Origin: Trichuris trichiura
Lineage: Eukaryota > Nematoda > Enoplea > Trichinellida > Trichuridae
Assembly (NCBI GenBank): GCA_037903355.1
Contig: JBAJFE010000011.1
Coordinates: 1,683,001 to 1,747,000 of the forward strand
Reading direction: 5' to 3'
Length of the DNA: 64,000 nucleotides
Under the pieces are notes generated by a model. It saw only the letters and a program-made list of their open reading frames with translations. It had not been told where the DNA came from and ran no database searches. Each line of letters begins with the position of its first letter. Position 1 is the stretch's first letter. Of the stretch, positions 44,933-56,228 are shown piece after piece. The translations under genes and the position numbers were made by a program.

Positions 44933-47900
44933 ATGGATCCAGCCGCAGCAACGGCCGCTCGGCTCAACGAGCTTAGCGCGTCGAAATCGGCGCCATCGAC
45001 GGCTAATATTTTTGTATCGAATGGTAAGTAGTGCTCGCGAAGAAGCTTTCGGGGAAGCTAGTAGCCATTTTGAAGAGCATTTCGAAATGGAGAAGGTGAA
45101 AGATCCAAATCGGGACGCCATTTTGGCCGAATTCGAGCGACGCAAACGGGCAAGGCATATGACGTTACCGACAGATGACTACGAAGTGAAAGCTCTGCTG
45201 AGACAACTTGGACATCCGATTTGTCTTTTTGGGGAGGACAAACCGGACCGTCGCGAGCGCCTTAGAAAGCTATTGTCAATGATGGAAGAAGAGGAGGCAC
45301 ATCGAATTTTAAGACGCGAAGAACCACGAGCTGAAGTTAGAGAAGAAGAGACAACGTGGTACCACGAAGGAACGGAAGGGCTAAAGAAAGCTCGCCTTTT
45401 CATGGTTATGTATTCATTACCGAAAGCAAAGGAACGTCTGGAAATTGCTCGCGAATCCAGAAGTATGCCGAGCAAGGAAAAAGCTATTCGTCTTCAAGAG
45501 ACGCACAGATGGATCACGGTGAGAGCAGACGTCTGCATAGTCACTCACTTTCCCGCATTTATGCAATCCGATTCAGAGCGTAAGCAACTACTGCAGTCAG
45601 GTTGGAGACACTCGACCACTTGCCTATTGTGATTTCAGCCCGGATTCGCGGATGATTGCTACAGCTGGTTGGTACGTCTTTTTTTCCGCAAAAAGCTATG
45701 TTAATCAACTTTTGATTGAGATATCCTTAGGATAGCATTTTGCACGTAATAATGACGTCATAACTAATCTCAAAATGGTTTCAAAAAAACTTAGAAATAT
45801 TGAGAATAGTTATCCGTCGTCAGTTTTGTAAGCCTATGCGCAAGTTGGCTAGGTTACCTTAAAACCGTGGCAGCTGTTCGCAGTGACTGAAATATGTTGT
45901 AAAAAATGAAGTTTTATAAAACAGTTCCCCTCACTGTGTACGCTATACGATCATCTGTTACTGTTAGTGAAGTAGAACAAGTGATAACAAGTTAGTAAAC
46001 TACTATAGCCTTAAGGGGTAACGAAAATGATTAATGTGTTGGCTAGTGTCAACACAAATTTATCTCCTTTCCTCTGTTGTGTTGCGCTTTACTATTTTTC
46101 TAGTAACAGAAGCAAAGTGTCATTTCCTATATAAATTGGTTGTTTACTTTTTCTGTTTTAATTGCGCGTGTTAAGTAGTTCGATAAACAAGCTCAGCATT
46201 ACCCTATAGAAACGTATAAACGGTATAAAAACTTTTCGGCCTAACCAAATTTTAAATGAGCTGAGAATGTGAAGTTCTATTACGATCAAGCGTAACATCC
46301 TTGAAGTTCATTGCAGTACTCATCGAGATTTCAAATTCATTAAACCACAAAGGAAAAAAAAACTTTTTTTTCACGTGAGCTGAAGTATTTTCCAACTGCC
46401 CCCTCGGTAGCTGCTTGTTATCTCTTAATCTCACTATTCGAAGGTGTTGTTTTGGATTTCGAAATAAACAAAATACTGAGGGGTGAGGTCTGGGCTGTTT
46501 ATTTGACCGAACCCACATTCTTCAATGGCAATGGGAGAAGTTTTCGAACGGGATAGTTGTCACTCACAAGTTGTACGTTTCTTTTCAACTTTGTTTCAAA
46601 GCTGGTGGAATAAATTTGCATAATATTCTCCCGTTCTAATAACTTATGTCAATCAAAACACTCTGATTCTCATGCCAGCAGTTATTGGCATAACCTTCCC
46701 CGCACACAGGGCTAAATTCGGGTCCTTACCAACTTTCAAAAATAGAAGTGCTTCCATTGCACATTTTAATGCGAAATTGTATTGATTGAGCTACAACTCA
46801 TCATCAGTTATTGCTGTGCTTTTAAAAGGATCATCCGGTTTTTCAAACAGCTTCGAAATTTTTGTGTATAGTGCGCGAAGTTTCTATTCAAGAAGGCTTA
46901 AGAGTGTGGGTCCCCAACTTTCGCTCTGACTGCTTCAAGTGTAGAATGCCACCGGAAAGCTTACTCTCTATGATGATATATCTGCAACCGATGTTCTCTT
47001 GTTGTTTTGGAAAAGCATCTTTTTCGCAGCTGCAACATTTCTGTCTCTCAGTTGGCTTCAAACGGCTGACCACAGCCTACTTTGTGACCAATAGGTTCTC
47101 TGTCACGAGGAAATTCAACAATTCAAAACTTCGCTAGTCGCTGATGAAGAATTTCATGATCTGAAATCCTTTTACGAAACAAAAGCTTGATAAAAGCGCG
47201 TTGCTGGAATTCTCAATTCAAGTAAAAAGCTTTTACAGTCGTGGGCAGTTAGTGATTCTCGTGCAACGTTGCATACGGTCCATATACATGAAACTAATTT
47301 TAAAAATTTAAAAGCACGCAGAATAGGTAGGTTAGGCCGGAAATGTTTTGCACAACGTGTGCACCTCTGCGCTGTTTCTGTTTTGACTAAATTTCGGCAG
47401 GTCTTGATGACAGTATTTTGTGTGTACAGAATAGAAACCCATCAGTGTTGGCCAATTTTTCAAAGATCTTCCTTTGAAAGAATTAACCGTACCCCCTCTT
47501 CTTTGTTCGTCGTCAGGAAACGATTAGGAATAGAATTTTAAAACGGAATGAAATTGAAATTAGCTTCAGAAATCTCAGTGTTATCGTTTTGTAGGAGTGG
47601 TTCCTGCAAGGTCTGGACGGTTCCGAACTGCGAGCTTGTTCGCGAACTACGTGGCCATACCTCGAACGCCAGCTGCATACGCTTCCATCCGGACGTTGCC
47701 TCGATGGAAAGCGATTCGACCATTCAAGTTGCCAGCTGCGACAATGACGGTATGGTTAAGTTATGGAATTTGAAAAAGTAAGCGAAAAGTTTTCAGCGGA
47801 TACAATGATTATAGCTGCCTTAACTTTTCAGAGAGAAGCCACTAGTTTCCATTGAAACCTGCGAACCGTACAGGGTAGCTCGAATGGCCTTTCACCCATC

Positions 47901-48728
47901 CGGTCGTTTCCTGGGATACACCTGGTGAGCAGCCGTATTGGTGGAAGAAATTTTTTAACTTTCCCTTCTCGGCAGCTTCGATACGTCGTGGCGGTTATAC
48001 GATATTGAACAGCAGGAAGAGGTGCTTCATCAAGAAGGCCACAGTAAAGCTGTTTACGACATCTCCTTTCAATGCGATGGTTCTGTCGTCTTAACAGGGT
48101 AACTTCATTTCGCCTTTAATTAAATTGTGATAGGTTGATCCAAGGTGCTCATAGTACGGCATTTTTTATATAGTGGTCTGGACTGCTACGGGCGCGTATG
48201 GGACCTACGCACTGGTCGATGTATAATGTTTCTCGAAGGTCACCAAAAGCCTATACTGACCGTCGAGTTTACTCCAAGCGGGTACGAGCCGGCAAAGAAC
48301 GTTTACGATCGAAAGGTATTATATTTTGCATGTTCAGCTATCAGATGGTTTCGGGAAGCGCCGACAATTCGTGTAAAATGTGGGACCTACGCATGCGACG
48401 ATGCGTTTACACGTTGCCAGCTCACCAGAGCCTTGTTTCGAAAATATGTTTCGACACAAAAAATGGTGACTTCATGGTGACCGGCTCTTACGACAGTACG
48501 CTCAGGGTGAAGCAACGTCTGGACAACGATGGTTAGAGTAATTTTTTGGCACTTTATTTTCAGATTTGGACAAACCCTGGTTGGCAACCGTTAAAAACGT
48601 TGCCAGGGCACGAGAGTAAGGTTATGTGCGTAGCTATATCGCCAAACAGCTGCTGGTTAGCAAGCACCTCCTTCGATCGTACAGTGAAGCTGTGGGCCCC
48701 CGAGCACGTCACTACAAATAATGTTTGA
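44933..48728 (+). CDS. PRPF4: PRPF4/Prp4, WD40 protein of the U4/U6 small nuclear ribonucleoprotein
   Basis: PRPF4 is a core component of the U4/U6-U5 tri-snRNP used in pre-mRNA splicing. Supported exons: 44933-45023, 45058-45518, 45577-45671, 47595-47777, 47832-47934, 47976-48098, from 48174, and later exons to the stop at 48726-48728. The N-terminal part has [14 protein letters not shown] and the SFM domain ([20 protein letters not shown]), then TWYHEG and [10 protein letters not shown]. The C-terminal part is a WD40 propeller: [84 protein letters not shown] and [11 protein letters not shown] ending [11 protein letters not shown]. The start at 44933 gives [14 protein letters not shown]; it is the only ATG joined in phase to the SFM exon. 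Most introns are 34-75 nt, but the third is 1923 nt. The splice between FTPSGY and MVSGSADN (about 48285-48340) has two possible donors. Confidence 0.94.
45672..47594 (+). other. Unusually long PRPF4 intron, 1923 nt
   Basis: The flanks splice TAGW to SGSCKVWT exactly as expected for the family, donor GGTACGTC and acceptor TTTTGTAG. Inside I see only short frames (46252-46518 minus, 46862-47137 plus, 47269-47541 plus) without domains, and no tRNA or clear inverted repeat. It could hold a regulatory or non-coding RNA element or a decayed insertion. Confidence 0.7.
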
Positions 48729-48966
48729 ACCAGAAAAGAAAATAATAATGTTGTTAAAAAAGAAAAGTTAATTAAAGGCTTTTAAACATAGGCTGACTTG
48801 TTTCGAATGTAGCAATTGATATGACATCGGTTTTTTAATTCTAAAATTGTTTACCCGTTTTTAATGCTTGTTGCTTCTTTTTTAAAGCATCCTATCGAAA
48901 TGTCTCATAGTTAGCAACAACAAGCTGTTTCGCAAAGAACTCTGATCACCACTTAACTTGAACATT

Positions 48967-50052
48967 ATGGCTATTGCGTTGATAGTGCTGTTTGGCGCAA
49001 TAGCATTGTTGACTTGGGCGTTATGGGCAAAATCGGGCACGCTTCGTTACATAGTCAAGATGACCGTCTACTACATGATATTGTGCTGCGCTAGCGCATT
49101 GGTTTTCCCTTACGCTTTGGGACGCCCATTCAGATTCAGTAACATAAAGTGCGTATATTTTGCATGATGGTCAAATTGGCCAACGTTAAGCTTTTAACCG
49201 GCCGAATAGGATTGTCCAAAGGATCGTTGGTCAGTTCAGTCAAATTTATGGAATAAAGGTGCACGTCCGAAATTGGCGGTATCTAAAGACTGAAGACCCA
49301 GTTATTGTTGTTTGCAACCATCAGAGCTCATTGGATATTGTCAGTATGTCGATTCGGCTTGCAGTCACATAACTTGCCATAGCTTCCCTTTCGTGTTAGC
49401 CATGATGGTTGTGTGGCCGGACAGATGCGCTCCTTTGGCGAAAAAGGAAATTCGCTACTTCGGTTGGTTCGGCATTGCACTTTGGTTGTGCGGGTGCATT
49501 TTCATCGACCGCTTCAACAAAACAAGCAGCAGAACCGTAATGTCCCGCATCATTGCCAACGTAAAACGAAACAAGGTACGTTTTATTGACAGTCAATGGA
49601 CAAGCGTCAATCGGTGAGTTGTAGCTCAAAGTTTGGGTGTTCCCAGAAGGAACGAGAAATCACGATTTGGGTTTGTTACCATTCAAAAAAGGTGCTTTTC
49701 ATATTGCAATCGAAGCGCAGGCAATATAAATTTGTTTATCCTTTTTCAAGCTAATGATTAAAGTATTCAGATACCAGTTTTGCCAGTTGTCTTCTCGTCC
49801 TATCGAAGTTTCTACAGCAAAAAGGAGCGGCGCTTCGATAACGGTAAGTGATCACTTTGCGGTCACATATTGTTCACGTTGTCATGCTCAGACGGAGTAA
49901 TTATCGTCGAAGTGCTACCTCCAATAGAAACTACAGGTTTGCAGCACGAAGACGTACCTGACTTGGCCGATTCTGTTCGAGAACGCATGCTGGAAGTGTT
50001 GGAACGCATTACACCTGAGGCAGAGCAAATGTACGCCAAAAAGAAATCGTAA
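48967..50052 (+). CDS. AGPAT: 1-acyl-sn-glycerol-3-phosphate acyltransferase (AGPAT, PlsC family)
   Basis: The enzyme acylates lysophosphatidic acid to phosphatidic acid in the endoplasmic reticulum membrane. Six exons, 48967-49148, 49210-49343, 49400-49575, 49625-49720, 49771-49843 and 49892-50052, give 273 residues, near the usual 280. The N-terminus has two hydrophobic helices ([18 protein letters not shown] and [17 protein letters not shown]). Catalytic motif I is NHQSSLD (at the NHxxxxD position), motif [16 protein letters not shown], motif [13 protein letters not shown], motif [13 protein letters not shown]. The last exon continues [12 protein letters not shown] as in animal AGPAT1/2. 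The fourth intron, 49721-49770, appears to begin with GC rather than GT (CAG|GCAATA). I chose ATG 48967 because it opens the first TM helix. It starts about 240 nt after PRPF4 on the same strand. Confidence 0.93.
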
Positions 50053-50354
50053 AAGTGGAATCAATTCGTTGTTTATCGTTTCTTTTTTCACTAAGCGAAA
50101 TGCCACTGACGATCCGATTGCAATTTTTCGATTGGTTTTGCGATTATCGGTCTTCCTGTCAACGTTGTTCCTGTTGTAAGGGGAGCCGTAACATATATGT
50201 TAATGACGACATGGCGTCGCTTCGTTTACTCAGATGATTTGTAAGTAGTAGCCAAATAAACGAGGGCACAATTCCGCTCAGCCGTTCAAACATTATTAAC
50301 AGAAAAATAGCCTTAATTGGCATTTGCGCACCACAGGATGACATTATTGGATGC

Positions 50355-51076
50355 ATGAGACTTTTGGCAGTCTTTCTGCTCTCTTTACGTTGGTTGCTAC
50401 CTATTGTACGCGGCGAACTTGCGTGGTTCGGCGAGTATCTTTTGACCAATGAAGTTGTCTATGTACCTGTTGAAAATTCAGATTACAGAAAATCGCCTTA
50501 CGTGTATCCACCAGTTTTGCCTGGCTCTGAAGGTCCTCCTTTTTTCAATGGACGTGGTCAGCTTGTTCCAGCGCTCGTTGGACCAGCAGTCATTGGCTAC
50601 GGTGGTGGTAAGCATAGCAACATATTTTCCCAGTCGTACGTGTCGCATATGTTATTGTAGCCTTATTGCCGGGTCAGAATCAACGTTTATATGGCATTGA
50701 TCCGTTCACTGGTCTTCCAATAAACCCAGCGAAAAATTTCTACGGTATAGACCCGTATACTGGTCTTTCCATTCGTCGCTGCAGAAGTGCTACTACTGGA
50801 TTGAGAAGTGCCCAGCCGGGAAAAAATGTGCAATGCATAGAATACTGTCTTAATTACACGGAAAATAGCCGACAGTGTCAGCTGCACGACGACTGTCCTG
50901 GACAGCATTTGTGCTTCTGCGCCTGCGACCAATGTAAATCTAAGCTCTGCGTCGCTGCACATCCAACCAACAAACGATGCACCTTGTCGTCACCATGTGA
51001 AAAGGAAACGCATACTTGTCGCAATGGAAGATGTTGGGAAATTCGTCAGCGTACGGAATCACCCGTCAAATCTTGA
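50355..51076 (+). CDS. Secreted Cys-rich protein, two exons, unknown family
   Basis: I do not recognise the family. Exons 50355-50607 and 50661-51076 join over a 53-nt GT-AG intron in phase 1, giving 222 residues. The start MRLLAVFLLSLRWLLPIVRG is a signal peptide. The N-terminal half is Pro/Tyr/Gly-rich, with an internal duplicated motif YGIDPFTGLPI and YGIDPYTGLSI at the start of exon 2. The C-terminal half has about 14 cysteines: a block CQLHDDCPGQHLCFCACDQC that resembles the DDCPG..CC core of WAP or EB-type modules, followed by a second block, CTLSSPCEKETHTCRNGRC. Secretion and disulphide-rich modules suggest a cuticle, matrix or excretory-secretory protein. It starts about 300 nt after AGPAT on the same strand. 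Confidence 0.72.
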
Positions 51077-54000
51077 CATCATCATCATTGCCTTCTTTAA
51101 TATTAAGTCTGTTAGGATCGAATTTAAACATTTCAGCTTCGTAAATTTGTTTTCTCCAGCGTGTAAGTGTGGCTGCCAAAATGCTACATAACCTTATACG
51201 GCCTTGTTGCAATGTAGTTAAAAAATCGTAAGATAGATCATTTCGGTTCTTCTTCGTGAACGTTAATTGCAGCCGTTCTTGTAAAATAACTTAAGGGCTT
51301 TCAGTTGTTTAAGAAAGAGCTATTTCGTTTAAGCATAGCGATAACTCAATGCAGCGATGATAGAACGCTATTACCGCACAGCTAAATGTCAACCGTGGCT
51401 ACAGAACGCGTGTTATGGGACATGCAAACATGACGAAGGCAAATTTTCTGACCGGTATTTCGTTCAGTTTACTTTCCACTGTGTAAACAAGTATTTCGAG
51501 CATTACCTTCACGCCATAGAACAGGTGAACCAGAGTACGCGTCTGTGAGAATGTTTCAAGAAAAGATGGACATTCAGTCTAACTTAGAATTGACGAGCAG
51601 TCAATCAGGTTTCTCGATGTATCTACGAGGTGAAGCCTAATGCAAACAGCCCTCAGACACTATTGCGCCACTGTACCGCTATTAGTAAGCATTTCTAGCT
51701 TCTGTGTGCAAACTAACTTTCCCACCTTTCCTTCGCTGAGCCATGGAATTTTCTTGAAAATATGCCTCTTATACGGACACTTTTTCCCTTCATACAGTAG
51801 AAGCTTGATTATCCTGATGCCCAATTAACTGAAACAACCATAAATCGCAAGACTTTAAGTGGAGCCCTTTATCGGTAGAAGAAATCATATTATTGATGCC
51901 CCAGCAGCCATTAAAGGTCAAAAGCTTCAAATACTTGTGATGAAATCATTGAAAAAGTATTCAGTTGGTCAGAAAATGAGAAAAAGAAAAATTTTATCAA
52001 GAAGACGTACGCTTTCTGCATGATAAAGTTTTTCAATGCTATGGTTCGAAAAGCAAAGAGCGCAACTCAAGAGCAGTCTTAAGTCTGACGAACTAAGTTT
52101 GGTTTGGCAGTCGAGAAAATCGAAATCAGCTTTAAATAAACGTCACATTTTTATGCCACCTTAGTAAGATGCTCGGCATAAACCGCTGCGGAACTATTGG
52201 TCAATTAGCAAACTTCGACAATCATGAGTCCCACAACACCAACATCCAAAAGCTGTATAAATAAAGAAACGGTACATAACGAAGTAAACAAACAAAACAA
52301 CGTGAAATAAACTGTTCTATCTCGCATGTTTTGACTTTAGGGATCAATACTACGTAGTATCTGCTGCTTGTATTCCCAGCAGCTCCACCACTGTTTATTT
52401 CCAACAAATGCAAAAAAGCCTTTTCTCTGAAAGAGCTAATAATTAGTCTCAGCTATTATCCGCCGTCAAAATTATGATGGGGCGCGAATGGTTTGAAAGC
52501 TCCGAGATTAACCGTTTTCATTCTACTACACCACGTCGGTCTATCGAGATTGAAAAGGACTGCAACATTTGAATTGTTTGGACTATCCGTTCTACTATGC
52601 GAAGCAACCGGGTAGGATAATGGAATTTTCATTCTATTTTTTATGCAACTCCTCTTCGCTAATAATAAGTTAAGAAAACTAAAAAATAATTGTCGTCAGT
52701 TTTACTAGTTTCGCAGAAGGCATCGAACGGTGTTGTAGGCAAAAACGGTAGCTCAACCGCTTGAAATGTTCGCTGGGGTACTTCGTTCTCGCTAAACTTT
52801 ATACACACGGAAAGACCTCGTCCTTTCCCAGAAAAGCATCGTTTGCAAGATTTTAAAGAATCAAAAAGCAATATTGAAGCAGTTCATTCGAAGGCACTCT
52901 CAAAACCTTTCTTCTCCTCTGACACAATGGACACTCTTCCGCTGAGGACGTAGAAAGTTCACGTTACTGATAAAGTACAAAACAGCTGAACAAAACTTCA
53001 TTGCGAAACAAAATAGCCAAAACTCTGAAAACCGCTAAAGGACAATGGTAGAGCGCTAATGTCAAAGATGACAAAATCAAAAACAAAATACTAGTAACGC
53101 ATGCAACGCGTCAAGCGTGTTCTCAAAAACGATAGCCGTTTTACGCGCTCCGCTGCGGCTGAGCGAAAATACTATAACCTCTTCCGTTGAGTAGACTAAA
53201 AGCAACCATTTTTCGGGCAAATAGACGCGAGACTCCGAAGGCAACTGCTACCGATGATCTATTTTTGTCATTACGATTATCAGCAAAAATATTAAAACCA
53301 AAACTTCACATTTCAGCGAGCACCCGGAAAGGTTTGACAACAATAAATTTTGCTTCGCAGAGTTCAAGTCTTCGCCTATTGTATTCTTCAAAATAGATAT
53401 TCCCTTCTGACGACTCAGTTCCAAGACAAACTTTAAAAAATTAATTACTTCCGAAAGGAGCAGAGGATACATTGGCCAATACGCTGATGTTGGCTTTTTC
53501 TAAATCAGCAGACTCAATTGTCCTCTTTTTCTCGGGAGTATTTTCCAAAAAATTACTTGTTTACAATTCTCGCTACATCAAAAGCAAACCAAAGCGGTCA
53601 GAAGACCCATTGCTGCTTACCAATAAAGCTCTCAAAATAAAAAATAATTATTCTTTCTAGCGCTACCAAACGACCACGTGACGCTTCTCCTTTTGCCTCA
53701 AAAAATTAGCATTGTTCATATAGCCTTTATTAGCAGGCAATGGATAGACGGACAAAACTTGACCTGTTTTGAAGGCAGAAAGTGTTAGCATAAAAATATT
53801 CTTAGCAGAAACGTTTTCTCACTTCGCTGAACGGCTAAGACGTCAGGAAGTCTGGCGGGAAAAGATATGAGCGCTACCATTTTTCACTTAGATGCATACG
53901 TACTTGCATGGAGAGACAAAAGAGAAATATGATGATAATGTTAGCAAAAATTTTGCTATGCTTAAGATTCAGACTATACGCTGCGTAGGACAATGGATTT

Positions 54001-54209
54001 TCCATTATTTCTAAAAAACGCCTCTGCCGTTGCACCCGAGGCTAACCTATTCCACAATGCTGCGCCTAAAAGCATGTTAACATTGCAGCGTGGACAATGG
54101 AAACTGGACATATGTCAACACAACGTTACATTCATGTAGCAAAGTGGAGCACATGCAAACCTTGTTTAGCCTTACCTGAATACGTCTGTTGTATACTTTA
54201 TATCTGTTT
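51077..54209. other. Gene-poor region
   Basis: No supported gene. Some degraded dispersed words recur (GTAGGACAATGG and GTAGGATAATGG with TTTTCATT/TTTTCCATT near 52611 and 53985), suggesting old repeat copies, but I could not define a unit. Confidence 0.45.
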
Positions 54210-54697
54210 ATGATAAACATTGGCGCCTTTATCTTGCATCACCCTCTCAAAGTCCACTTAAGTTCTTATCGTTGCGCCATCATACCCTCCGATGACACTT
54301 CTTACAACAACTATGGAAGTGAGAATGAATTTTTGCCTACGCTGCTTCTGTTGAAAGAAGAAACAATATTTCCCTTTTATGAAAATGGTCAACTGCTTGT
54401 TGGACATGGTAAGCATAGTGCCGAGCGACAGATTGTTACAAGAAGTTCTGGCCAGTTGGCAAACAAGCTGAGTCATTCGACACCTCATTTGGGAAGAGGC
54501 AATAGAGGTCGTCGTCTTTGCCTATACCTTAGGGAATGCGCGTCAGCAAGATGCGTCAACTTGACATTACACCATTCGAGTGCACTTTCAACATTGCTGA
54601 TCACAATGGCATTGATAAAGATGATAACATTGCTCTGATTGAAGAGGACGGTTGGAAGGAAAATAGGACGGAAGTCGCCGGGCCCACTTATTGTTGA
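54210..54697 (+). CDS. Possible small gene or gene relic
   Basis: Tentative. A plus-strand frame from ATG 54210 (MINIGAFILHH...) runs to a donor-like GTAAGCATAG at about 54411, the same donor word as in the secreted Cys-rich gene at 50608; the residues before it (PFYENGQLLVGHG) also weakly resemble that gene (PFFNGRGQLVP). A second exon-like segment after TATACCTTAG, 54533-54697, reads TPFECTFNIADHNGIDKDDN and ends with GPTYC and a stop. The two do not join in phase as drawn, so an exon is missing or the locus is a decayed paralogue. Confidence 0.28.
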
Positions 54698-55289
54698 TGA
54701 ATTACAAACCTCACGAGGCAACCCGTGCGCGCGTGTGCCCAATTGAGGCACCCAAATAAGGCTAAGACCGGTTTCTCAGCATCCTGACGGTTGTTGCTGT
54801 TCCTACCGCGCAGAGGCAGCACTGCTTGAAGAAAAAGTGAGTTGCAAGCAAGCCTTCTGACCTTGCAGAGCTGTCGACATGCGTCAAGCGTGAGCGCAAA
54901 CAAAGTTACATCTTAATTCCACTTCAGACTCGGATGACCTGTCAAAAGGCCTAACAAAGCAGTGTCTGCCGTCTGTAATACACAAGTAATCGGCAACATA
55001 ATTTTTCCAGCGCTTAACGGCTGATCGGTTAAATTAGGAAGGAAAATTAAAAAAATATTACACGGACGCATTGGTCAACGTAAATATTACAGATGTTTAA
55101 AAGTTCAACGATCGAAAGAGAACGGAAGATGACCTTTTTGGTCGCTTATGGCAAACCAACCATTTCACTGCTCTACGGCATAGAATCGAAAAGGCGTACT
55201 CCATTTACCGCTCCGCTGCAAAGACCATTGTTATGCTGAATACGAAATAGGTCGATTTTGGAAACTCGGTAATTCACTGCTCATGCAAG

Positions 55290-55770
55290 TTAAGTCTTAC
55301 TCGTTTTCGCTGATAAACTTCCAATCGATGGAGATTTCACGCGAGAATAAGCTGCGCAGACCTGTTTCAAAAAACAATGAATATTCATAATTAGTCTCTT
55401 TTTAAAATAGTTGAAGCCTTGCGAGCTGTAGCGTCGATTGGAAATCAGCTTAGGTCGTCTCTCACATTTTGCTATTTTGTAAAGTGAGCGGATCCGTTGT
55501 TTAAGTAGACCTTTGGGGATTTCGGAAAGCAAAAAAGGAATATCCGTGTTTTCGTAGACTAAAACTGTGCGGAAAGCAAAATGCTAGATTTCGGTACACA
55601 ATATCGACCTCTTGAAAGTCTCCAAGGGCGACTTGCACGCGGACTATACTGCTATATCTGAATAGCCAACCAAAATAGAAACAAAAATGCCGACTGTTCA
55701 GCAGAAATACAATGCTGACAATAACTAGCATAGATATAATTACACGTTTTTCAAAGTCTGCAAATGGCAA
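55290..55770 (-). CDS. Possible minus-strand membrane-protein fragment
   Basis: Two overlapping minus-strand frames look protein-like: 55770-55501 with a hydrophobic helix IISMLVIVSIVFLL, and 55532-55290 rich in Lys/Arg (LLKQRIRSLYKIAKCERRPK). I could not place an intron that joins them, nor recognise a family. The downstream duplicate of the first frame is broken by small deletions. Confidence 0.22.
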
Positions 55771-56228
55771 GATAACGGAACCTACTTGCTCTATTTTGGA
55801 GTTTAAAACAAAAGGTCTTTCATCCTTCGATAGTTAAGTTAAAAAACAGAAAGCGTTAGAATGAGCCTAATACCGGCAAACGCAGTCTTAAACAATTTCC
55901 ATATAGACTAAAACTCGGAAAGCAAAATGCTAGATTTCGGTACACAATATCGTCTAAAGTCTCCAAGGGCGACTTTATACTGCTATATCTGCCAACCAAA
56001 ATAGAAACAAAAATGCCGACTGTTCAGCAGAAATACAATGCTGACAATAACTAGCATAGATATAATTACACGTTTTTCAAAGTCTGCAAATGGCAAGATA
56101 ACGGAACCTACTTGCTCTATTTTGGAGTTTAAAACAAAAGGTCTTTCATCCTTCGATAGTTAAGTTAAAAAACAGAAAGCGTTAGAATGAGCCTAATACC
56201 GGCAAACGCAGTCTTAAACAATTTCCAT
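55555..56228. repeat. Tandem duplication, 349-bp and 325-bp units
   Basis: Unit 1, 55555-55903, and unit 2, 55904-56228, are near identical except that unit 2 lacks four short segments clustered in its first 120 bp (about 3, 5, 11 and 5 nt; for example GCACGCGGAC is missing). The remaining roughly 220 bp appear identical by eye. Recent tandem duplication followed by, or accompanied by, clustered micro-deletions. Confidence 0.92.

Noticed and set aside
45179..45475. Minus-strand and other overlapping frames in the PRPF4, ADAMTS and tail-rich genes
   Set aside because: Shadows of real coding exons on the opposite strand or in other frames, including the long frames over 58107-58751.
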